Part shown: piece after piece, positions 55,159 to 64,000 of the stretch | Layout of the letters: every line of letters begins with the position of its first letter | Position numbering within the stretch: the stretch's first letter is position 1 | NCBI GenBank assembly: GCA_963816555.1 | Contig: CAWFLD010000004.1 | Location: 372,001-436,000, forward strand | DNA: 64,000 nucleotides | From: Lutibaculum sp963816555 | Lineage (GTDB): Bacteria; Pseudomonadota; Alphaproteobacteria; Rhizobiales; Tepidamorphaceae | Reading direction: 5' to 3' | Translations under genes and position numbers: made by a program | The notes under the pieces: generated by a model | What the model saw: only the letters and a program-made list of their open reading frames with translations | Told to the model about the DNA's origin: nothing | Databases searched by the model: none

Positions 55159-56763
55159 ATGACCGACGTCGCGTGTCCGCTCTGCATCGCCCTCAGGCGA
55201 CGCGCCCGGACCGTCCTCCTGGCGCTGATCGCCGGCGGCATCCTGCTCGCCGGATCGGTCCTGTGGGCGCTGCCGGGGACGCTCGCGACGGCTCTCTCGC
55301 GGCCGCTGGTGATCGTCGCGCTCCTGCTCAGCGCCATGATCTTCGCGGCCGGCGTCGCCCTCTTCCGCACCGGCGTCGGCGAGCTCGAGCGCCAGATCCA
55401 GGGCCTCACGGCGCAGCGCGACCGGGCGCGCATCGTCACCACGACGGACCCGGTCACCGGCGTCTCGCCGCGGGCGCACTTCCTGATGCGGCTGGAGGCG
55501 GAGCTCGGGCGGCTGGCGGAGGGCGAGCGGCTCGGCCTGCTCGTCATCGACATCAACCGCTTCAAGTGGATCAACGACACGTTCGGCCACGAGATGGGCG
55601 ACGCGATGCTGGCCCATGTCGGACGGGTCCTGTCGGAGCAGCCGGGGGGCACCATGGTCGGGCGGCTCGGCGGCGACGAGTTCGCGCTGACGGTGACGAG
55701 CCCCGCGTCGCTGCAGACGCTCGAGACGGTCGCCGAGGGCCTGCGCCTGACGCTCGCCCAGCCGGCGCCGATGTGCAACCGGGAGATGCGCACGGACGTC
55801 ACGATCGGCGTGTCGCTGGCGCCGGACCACGCCGGCATGGGCGCCGAGCTGCTGACGCGCGCGAACCTCGCGCTGCACGAGGCCAAGCGCGCCGGGCGGC
55901 GCTGCACGCGCTCCTTCACCGGCGCCCTGCTCGAGCGGCGACGGCGCCGCCAGTTCATCGAGGAGGAGCTGCGCGGCGCGATCGAGAGCGGCCAGCTCGA
56001 GATGCACTACCAGCCGCTCGTCCAGCTCTCGAACGGCGCGGTGCACGGCGTCGAGGCGCTGATCCGCTGGCGCCATCCCAGCCGCGGCATGATCCCGCCC
56101 TGCGACTTCATCGACATCGCCGAGGAATCCACCCTGATCGAGGTGCTGGGCCGGTGGATCCTGCACCGGGTCTGCCAGGACGCCTCCGAGCTTCCCGAAG
56201 GGCGCTTCGGCATCAACGTGTCGCCGGCCCAGCTGCGCCGGCCGGACTTCGCCGACATCGTGCTGGAGACGCTGGCGCAGCACGGCATGCGGCCCGATTC
56301 CTTCGCGCTCGAGATCACCGAGAACCTGCTCCTCGAGGCCGGCGGCAACCAGGTGGCCCAGCTCGAGGCGCTGCGCCGCGCGGGCCTGCGCGTCTCGCTC
56401 GACGACTTCGGCACGGGGCATTCGAGCCTCGGCTATCTCCGGGAGTTCCCCGTCGACAGCCTGAAGATCGACAAGACCTTCGTGCACGACCTCGAGCATT
56501 CCGACACGAGCCGGGCCTTCGTCTCGGCCATCACGCAGTTCGGCCGCGCCCTGAACATCTCGGTGATCGCCGAGGGCGTCGAGACGCAGGCGCAGGAGGC
56601 CCTCGTGCGCGCCGCCGGCTGCCAGGTCGCGCAAGGCTACTACTACGCCAGGCCGCTGCCGAAGGACGAGCTGGCGAACTACCTGCGGACGCGCGAGCGG
56701 GTGCTGACGAGGCCGCGCACCGCCGACGCGCCGGCCACCCCGCCGGCGCGCAGGCAGGCATAG
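55159..56763 (+). CDS. Membrane-bound GGDEF-EAL cyclic di-GMP protein
   Basis: A 534-aa protein with two N-terminal helices (~15-70), a GGDEF domain (~95-250, GRLGGDEFAL at 169-177) and an EAL domain (~265-510, HGVEALIRW at 296-304, with DDFGTGHSSLGYL and EGVETQAQ). Both catalytic motifs look intact, so it could both make and degrade c-di-GMP; the balance is unknown. Start ATG 55159. Monocistronic; the 132 nt after it carry the FixK-like box of the next operon. Confidence 0.93.
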   Translation: MTDVACPLCIALRRRARTVLLALIAGGILLAGSVLWALPGTLATALSRPLVIVALLLSAMIFAAGVALFRTGVGELERQIQGLTAQRDRARIVTTTDPVTGVSPRAHFLMRLEAELGRLAEGERLGLLVIDINRFKWINDTFGHEMGDAMLAHVGRVLSEQPGGTMVGRLGGDEFALTVTSPASLQTLETVAEGLRLTLAQPAPMCNREMRTDVTIGVSLAPDHAGMGAELLTRANLALHEAKRAGRRCTRSFTGALLERRRRRQFIEEELRGAIESGQLEMHYQPLVQLSNGAVHGVEALIRWRHPSRGMIPPCDFIDIAEESTLIEVLGRWILHRVCQDASELPEGRFGINVSPAQLRRPDFADIVLETLAQHGMRPDSFALEITENLLLEAGGNQVAQLEALRRAGLRVSLDDFGTGHSSLGYLREFPVDSLKIDKTFVHDLEHSDTSRAFVSAITQFGRALNISVIAEGVETQAQEALVRAAGCQVAQGYYYARPLPKDELANYLRTRERVLTRPRTADAPATPPARRQA

Positions 56764-56782
56764 GCACCATCCCCATCCTCGA

Positions 56783-56796
56783 TTGACGCCGGTCAA
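56783..56796 (+). promoter_or_regulatory. FNR/FixK-type box before the MFP-RND operon
   Basis: TTGAC-GCCG-GTCAA, a palindrome of the TTGAy-N4-GTCAA type recognised by FixK/FNR regulators, centred 106 bp before the adaptor ATG. One of four such boxes in this region. Confidence 0.6.
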
Positions 56797-56895
56797 GGCC
56801 GGCGGCCGGACGCGGTGCGACAGTTTCGTCCCGTTCCCTGCCGCCGTTCCGACCGGACCACCGGACGAGCCGGCCCCTCGCGCCCGAGATCGCCG

Positions 56896-57904
56896 ATGGC
56901 AAACACGCTCGTCCGCTCCCTCCTCCTCGCCCTCGCGGCGCAGCTCCTCGCCTCGCCGCTGATGGCGGAGGAATTCGAGGTGGCGCGCCAGACGGTGGTC
57001 GAGACCAAGGCCGTCTTCGGCCAGGTGATGAGCCGCAACGTGGTGCCCGCGCGCGCCCGGATCGGCGGCACGATCCAGGCCATCTCGGTCGACGAGGGCA
57101 GCCAGGTCGACGAGGGCAAGGTCATCGCGACGGTGCTCGACGACAAGCTGGCGCTGCGGCGCGATGCCGCCGGCGCCCAGGTCGAGGCGATCCGCTCGCA
57201 GCTCTCCAACGCCCGCACCGAGCTCGAGCGCGCGCAGCAGCTTCGCGAGCGCGGGGTCGCGCCGCAGAGCCGGGTCGACCAGGCACAGACCCAGGTCGAC
57301 GTCTACTCGAACCAGCTCGCCGCCGCCGAGGCCGACCAGGCGGTGATCGAGCAGCAGAGCCGGGAGGGCGAGGTGCTGGCGCCGAGCGCGGGCCGGGTGC
57401 TCGACGTGCCGGTGACGGCGGGCTCGGTGATCCTGCCCGGCGAGACGATCGCGACGATCGCCGGCGGCGGCTACTTCCTGCGCCTGTCGCTGCCCGAGCG
57501 CCACGCCGCCGAGATCGCCGAGGGCGACACGGTCGAGGTCGGCGAGCGCGTGCTGTCGGCCGGGGACGCGGACGGGCCGGTCGAGACGCGGCAGGGCCGC
57601 CTCGCGAAGGTCTACCCGCAGATCAGCGGCGGCCGGGTCGAGGCGGACGTCGAGGTCGACGGCCTCGGCGACTACTTCGTGGGCGAGCGGACGCTCGTCT
57701 GGATCCCGGTCGGCAAGCGCTCGGTGCTCGCCGTGCCGCCCGAGGCCGTCGTGACGCTGCACGGCGTCGACATGGTGCGCCTCGCCGCGGACGCGGGGCG
57801 AGAGCGCGGTGCCGGTCGTGCTCGGCGACGAGGTCGCGGATCGACGGGCGGACGCTCGTCGAGGTGCTGACCGGCCTGCACGACGGCGACCGGGTCGTGC
57901 TGCC

Positions 57905-57908
<4 letters not shown>
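56896..57908 (+). CDS. Efflux RND periplasmic adaptor subunit (two frameshifts)
   Basis: Membrane-fusion protein of about 336 aa that links the RND pump to the outer membrane. Signal peptide at ~1-24 (SPLMA-EEFEV). Seen: barrel and lipoyl halves (GTIQAISVDEGSQVDEGKVIATVLDD, GEVLAPSAGRVLDVPVTAGSVILPGETIATIAGGGYF), a coiled-coil hairpin between them, and the C-terminal strands. Two small insertions near 57797 and 57843 disturb the frame; both flanks keep family sequence. Start ATG 56896. The stop overlaps the RND start (ATGA), so they are coupled. Confidence 0.88.
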
Positions 57909-61098
<3,190 letters not shown>

Positions 61099-61112
61099 AG
61101 GCCCGAAGAAGA

Positions 61113-61137
61113 ACGGCCCCGGGGACACCGGGGCCGT
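61113..61137. terminator. Hairpin between the RND gene and the DUF302 gene
   Basis: A perfect 10-bp stem ACGGCCCCGG/CCGGGGCCGT (61113-61122 with 61128-61137), placed between convergent genes. The minus strand continues with TTCTTCTTC, the plus strand has no T-run. Confidence 0.55.
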
Positions 61138-61167
61138 CGGCATGGCGTGGTCGAGCGGGCCGAAGGC

Positions 61168-61632
61168 CTACTGGTCGGAGGCCTCGCGGGCGATCTCGTC
61201 GAGGAGGTCGTTGACCTCCTTCATCGGCCCCTCGCCGGAGGTCTCGCGGTAGCCCACCGTCACGGTGCCCGAGGAGCCCGCGGGCTCGTAGACGAAGAGC
61301 GAGTACGGGCAGAAGGCGATGTTCATCGGGTCGGCCTCCATCGCCTTGCGCGACAGGACGGCCGAGCAGAACTGCAGCGTCTCGGCGTTCTGGTAGACCT
61401 TCTTCTCCGCCCCGACATCCTGCGCGGTGCGCGCCAGCATGTCGCCGATCTTGGCGTTGTAGTCGATGACGTAGCCGCGATTGATGATGGCGTCCGAGAG
61501 GTCCTGGCGGACCTGATCGAAGGGCGCCTCGACCTGATAGGTCTTGATGTCGCCCGACTGCGCCGCCGCCGGGCCTGCCGTCACCGCGGCGACGGCCAGA
61601 GCGACGGCCGCCAGTGGCTGGTAAAACTTCAT
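61168..61632 (-). CDS. DUF302 exported protein
   Basis: A 154-aa protein with a signal peptide at ~1-24 (GPAAA-QSGDI) and a DUF302 domain: PFDQVRQDLSDAIINRGYVIDYNAKIGDML, then the middle strand LQFCSAVLSRKAMEADPMNIAFCPYSLFVYE with two Cys. Function unknown; the domain often sits near respiratory or thiol-linked genes. Start ATG 61632. A FixK/FNR-type box at 61731 with a CCCTAGC element 19 bp inside it indicates oxygen control (inferred). Confidence 0.87.
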   Translation of the reverse strand: MKFYQPLAAVALAVAAVTAGPAAAQSGDIKTYQVEAPFDQVRQDLSDAIINRGYVIDYNAKIGDMLARTAQDVGAEKKVYQNAETLQFCSAVLSRKAMEADPMNIAFCPYSLFVYEPAGSSGTVTVGYRETSGEGPMKEVNDLLDEIAREASDQ

Positions 61633-61704
61633 CGTGTCCTCCCTCGTCGTTTGCGCAAGGGCGGCGCCACCGCTTGCGCGGCGGCACGCGATCCCGGAGT
61701 GAAC

Positions 61705-61744
61705 GCTAGGGAAGAAGGGCGCACGGCTCGTTGATCAAGGTCAA
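61705..61744 (-). promoter_or_regulatory. FixK/FNR-type promoter of the DUF302 gene
   Basis: TTGAT-CAAG-GTCAA at 61731-61744, a perfect TTGA-N6-TCAA site. CCCTAGC (minus strand, 61705-61711) lies 19 bp downstream, as a likely -10, the same arrangement as at 62196-62236. Confidence 0.65.
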
Positions 61745-61861
61745 CGGGCGCGGCGGCGTCCGCCGCAGGCGCCGCCCGGACGCGCGGACGGCGACCCCTC
61801 GCACCCGAAGCCTCGCGGGCGGCGCGTCCGTCATCCGGACGGCCGCCCGAAGATCGAAGGC

Positions 61862-62122
61862 TCAGTAGCCGGCCGGGCAGCGGGCCGTGTAGGTGCGGCC
61901 GTAGCGGTCGCGGTAGCGGCAATAGCCGGATTCCGACGCACGGCCGATCAGCGCGCCCGCCACGGCGCCCGCGGCACCGCCGATGATCGCGCCGCCGACG
62001 CTGTTCGAGGCGAGGCCGCCGATCGCCGCGCCGGTCGCGCCGCCGATCGTGGCACCCTGCTCGGTCGGCGTGCAGGCCGCGATGCCCAGAACCATTCCCA
62101 CAACTGCGAGCATTTTCTTCAT
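61862..62122 (-). CDS. Glycine-zipper lipoprotein
   Basis: An 86-aa envelope protein. The lipobox GIAAC (Cys ~17) follows a short hydrophobic signal and marks a lipoprotein. The middle is a Gly-rich zipper: GATIGGATGAAIGGLASNSVGGAIIGGAAGAVAGALIG, in blocks of GxxxG. The end CRYRDRYGRTYTARCPAGY has two Cys and is typical of the family. Start ATG 62122. A FixK-type box stands 101 bp upstream. Confidence 0.85.
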   Translation of the reverse strand: MKKMLAVVGMVLGIAACTPTEQGATIGGATGAAIGGLASNSVGGAIIGGAAGAVAGALIGRASESGYCRYRDRYGRTYTARCPAGY

Positions 62123-62195
62123 GGTCGTCCAGTCTCCCTTGGCTGCCGAAGCTGTCGCGTGCCCGGTCGGGTCCCGCCGGCACGATCAAGAAGAA

Positions 62196-62236
62196 GCTAG
62201 GGCGCAACCAAAGCAAGGCGAGTTGATGTACGTCAA
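62196..62236 (-). promoter_or_regulatory. FixK/FNR-type promoter of the glycine-zipper lipoprotein
   Basis: TTGAT-GTAC-GTCAA at 62223-62236, a perfect TTGA-N6-TCAA site, partly within a longer inverted repeat (TTGATGT...ACATCAA). CCCTAGC on the minus strand (62196-62202) lies 20 bp downstream, as at the DUF302 gene. Confidence 0.65.
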
Positions 62237-62308
62237 CATCAACCGACAAAGATGCTGAAACGTGCGGGGATCGAGGGCGGCGCGCGGGCGCCGGCCTGGC
62301 CGCCGGGT

Positions 62309-62671
62309 CTATCGCCCCCACTTCCAGGAGATCGGCACGACGTTGCCGCCGTTTCCGACGCGGCGGGGGTCGATCGCGTCGATCAGCTGCTCGCGCTTCT
62401 CGCGCAGCGCGTCGAGCCGCTCCGTGATGTCGCGCCAGCTGCTGCGGTTCGAGCCGAACAGCACGATGCCGCCGATCACCGCCGAGATGGCGACGAGGAT
62501 CGGCGTCGTGTCGCCGCGCACGACGCCGCCCAGCGCTGCGGCGATCCACAGCGCGCCGCCGCCTATGGCGATCTTCGCCCCGAAATCGATCTTGCGGCAC
62601 CGCTCCGCCTCGGCGGACAGCGTCTCGATCGTCTCCTCGATGCGGGCTATCTCGGCGTGGGGGTCGGTCAA
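62309..62671 (-). CDS. Small membrane protein with coiled-coil flanks
   Basis: A 120-aa protein, not recognised. An N-terminal coiled-coil-like helix (IARIEETIETLSAEAERCRK) is followed by two hydrophobic helices (AKIAIGGGALWIAAALGGVV and TPILVAISAVIGGIVLFG) and another helical stretch (ITERLDALREKREQLIDAID). No ATG fits; TTG at 62671 is the likely start. A FixK-like box with one mismatch lies 54 bp upstream. Confidence 0.6.
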   Translation of the reverse strand: MTDPHAEIARIEETIETLSAEAERCRKIDFGAKIAIGGGALWIAAALGGVVRGDTTPILVAISAVIGGIVLFGSNRSSWRDITERLDALREKREQLIDAIDPRRVGNGGNVVPISWKWGR

Positions 62672-62717
62672 TGGTTCGCTCGCGTCGGCTGCACCGGACG
62701 TAGCCCTGCCGGGGCGC

Positions 62718-62731
62718 CTGACCAAAATCAA
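62718..62731 (-). promoter_or_regulatory. FixK-like box (one mismatch) in the divergent spacer
   Basis: TTGAT-TTTG-GTCAG on the minus strand, matching nine of the ten arm positions of TTGAT-N4-GTCAA. It lies between the small membrane protein and the YiiX-like gene, so it could serve either. Confidence 0.4.
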
Positions 62732-62816
62732 GGAGAACCTTCGCCGCCGGCTGCTACTGGCCGTCGGGCAGGAGGCGGACGGCGCCGGAACGGGCGCCGC
62801 GGCGGGGGGAGGACGC

Positions 62817-63719
62817 GTGAAGATGTGGCGGTGTGGTCTGGGCAGGTGCGGGCGGCGGCTCGGCGGGGCGCTGGCGCTCGGCGTCTGGGCGCTGGCGGGC
62901 TGCACCCCGGTGGAGGCGCCGGCCGGACCGGCGGAGGCCGCACCTGCGGCCTGCTGCCGGGATCTCGAGCGGACGCCGGCGTGGATCGTCCGTGCCAGCG
63001 AGCCGCTGATGCCGCTGGTCGGGCCGGCCCTCGGCACGCTGCAGGCGCGGCCGGGCCATCTGGCGGACCAGGCGACGGCCCGCCGGCTCGTCATGTCGAA
63101 GCTGCGCCCGCTCGACGTCATGCTCGTCAGCCACAAGGGGCGCTTCTCCGGCCACACCGTTCCCGGCCATTTCGCGCACGGCATCGTCTATCTCGGCACG
63201 GAGACGGAGATTCGGGCGCTCGGGCTGTGGGACGATCCGGCCGTCAGGCCGCACCGGGACGAGATCCGCTCCGGTCATGTCTTCATCGAGGCCAGCCTTC
63301 GAAGCGTGCACCTGACGGCGCCGGACGAGGTGCTGAACGCGGACCGGATGATCGTCATGCGTCCGCGCCTGGGGGCGTCCCGCCGCCGCGAGGTGGCGCT
63401 GCAGCTCTTCCGGCGCATCGGCGTGCCCTTCGACTACCGGTTCGACGCCGACAGCGAGGAGTGCGACTTCTGCACCGAGCTCATCTACCGCGTGCTGCCG
63501 GAGCTCGAGCTGCCGGTGCGCGAGGCCTATGGGCGCCGCACCGTCGTGCCCGACGACATTGCGCTGCGGGCGGTCTCGAGCGACCCCCGCCTGTCCTTCG
63601 TGCTCGCGGTCGAGGGCACGCCGTCGGGCTGGCGGCAGCTGACGGGCAAGGAGCTCGCGGGCGAGATCGAGACGGACTGGCAGCGCCGTCCGCCCCCGCC
63701 CAGGCCGCCGGCTCACTGA
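62817..63719 (+). CDS. YiiX/YebB-like NlpC/P60 lipoprotein
   Basis: A 300-aa protein with a lipobox (WALAGC, Cys ~27) and a permuted papain-like fold of the YiiX type. Seen: RPLDVMLVSHKGR, the catalytic His in FAHGIVYLG, and the nucleophile Cys in ECDFCTELIYRVLPEL. Such enzymes cut amide bonds in cell-wall or lipid-linked substrates; the exact one is unknown. A GTG start at 62817 follows GGAGG by six bases; ATG 62823 is an alternative. It ends inside the convergent CHAT gene by 7 bp. Confidence 0.82.
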   Translation: MKMWRCGLGRCGRRLGGALALGVWALAGCTPVEAPAGPAEAAPAACCRDLERTPAWIVRASEPLMPLVGPALGTLQARPGHLADQATARRLVMSKLRPLDVMLVSHKGRFSGHTVPGHFAHGIVYLGTETEIRALGLWDDPAVRPHRDEIRSGHVFIEASLRSVHLTAPDEVLNADRMIVMRPRLGASRRREVALQLFRRIGVPFDYRFDADSEECDFCTELIYRVLPELELPVREAYGRRTVVPDDIALRAVSSDPRLSFVLAVEGTPSGWRQLTGKELAGEIETDWQRRPPPPRPPAH

Positions 63720-64000
63720 GGCGCGCCGCCTTCCCCGACGAGCGCGAAGGGCGCCCAGTAGGCCGGGTGGCGCTGCCGCGCGCTCGCCCCGGGGTCGTCC
63801 AGCACCGCCAGCATCGCCCGGCGCAGCGCCTCGGCGCGGCCGATCGCGGGATCGGCCCGCTGCCACGCCAGGGCCGCCGTGGTCAGCCGTGCCGCCGCGT
63901 CGGAATAGACGGGCCAGCCCGACACGAGGAGGCTGCGCGCGCCGGCGTAGAAGAACGCGCTGGCGAGACCGGACAGCCCCTCGTCGCCGGCATCGCGGCC
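63713..64000 (-). CDS. CHAT-domain protein, C-terminal end (partial)
   Basis: The last ~95 residues of a caspase-like CHAT-domain protein, running off the right edge. Seen: FFYAGARSLLVSGWPVYSDAAARL and HPAYWAPFALVGEGG, the characteristic CHAT C-terminus, with a helical segment ALRRAMLAVLDDP between. Many such proteins carry N-terminal TPR repeats and act as proteases or in signalling; that part is outside the window. The stop overlaps the YiiX-like gene end. Confidence 0.8.
   Translation of the reverse strand, partial: GRDAGDEGLSGLASAFFYAGARSLLVSGWPVYSDAAARLTTAALAWQRADPAIGRAEALRRAMLAVLDDPGASARQRHPAYWAPFALVGEGGAPQ

Overview
This window is a stretch of a high-GC (about 70% by eye) alphaproteobacterial chromosome, most likely from the order Hyphomicrobiales. 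The evidence is the gene families and the regulatory signals. The signals are an ArsR-methyltransferase (SahR-type) regulator heading metF-metH, GGAAC/CGTT promoters of the alphaproteobacterial general-stress sigma factor EcfG, an Irr-type iron box before bacterioferritin, and FixK/FNR-type TTGAy-N4-GTCAA boxes. A halotolerant Salinarimonas/Methylobacterium-like genus would fit, but the genus cannot be fixed from this. There is no rRNA, tRNA, CRISPR array, prophage, insertion sequence or integrase; the window is ordinary chromosome.

Layout. 0-2.9 kb: methionine/SAM-cycle operon sahR-metF-metH (minus strand, metH running off the left edge). 3-7.4 kb: B3/B4-domain protein, DNA glycosylase Tag, flavin reductase, MFS transporter, leuD. 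7.6-10 kb: cydAB bd-type oxidase. 10-13.2 kb: DUF3616 protein and an SLC13/RCK permease. 13.3-19.8 kb: Crp/Fnr regulator, two GH13 alpha-glucan/trehalose enzymes, an ion channel and a manganese catalase, with stress-type promoters. 19.9-26.5 kb: WYL regulator with its operator, hydratase, atypical pyruvate kinase, fructosamine kinase, LMW phosphatase, EttA. 26.6-29.5 kb: repeat-rich PRC-barrel exported protein and a phospholipase-D protein. 29.7-30.5 kb: bfd-bfr iron storage. 30.7-34.3 kb: TAXI-TRAP transporter with DUF1850. 34.6-39.7 kb: imelysin / di-haem oxidoreductase / imelysin / DUF1513 iron cassette. 39.8-49 kb: OmpA-like protein, DUF4396, old yellow enzyme, GFA protein, TPR protein, OFA-family MFS antiporter, EF-hand/PRC protein. 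49.2-54.2 kb: exonuclease and a glycine-betaine-type ABC importer. 54.5-64 kb: DUF2905, globin remnant, GGDEF-EAL protein, an MFP-RND efflux pair, DUF302 protein, glycine-zipper lipoprotein, small membrane protein, YiiX-like hydrolase and the end of a CHAT protein.

Two themes link the genes. One is envelope, osmotic and oxidative stress: EcfG-type promoters, Mn catalase, trehalose/glucan enzymes, betaine uptake and PRC-barrel proteins. The other is oxygen and iron status: bd oxidase, Bfr/Bfd, the imelysin cassette, and four FixK/FNR-like boxes packed into 56.8-62.7 kb in front of the RND pump, DUF302, lipoprotein and membrane-protein genes.

A quality warning: nine genes that otherwise match their families end to end carry single-base frameshifts, and each is repaired by removing a base. 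About seventeen surplus bases were counted. These look like consensus errors rather than real decay. The affected genes are annotated over their whole length and the shift positions are given.
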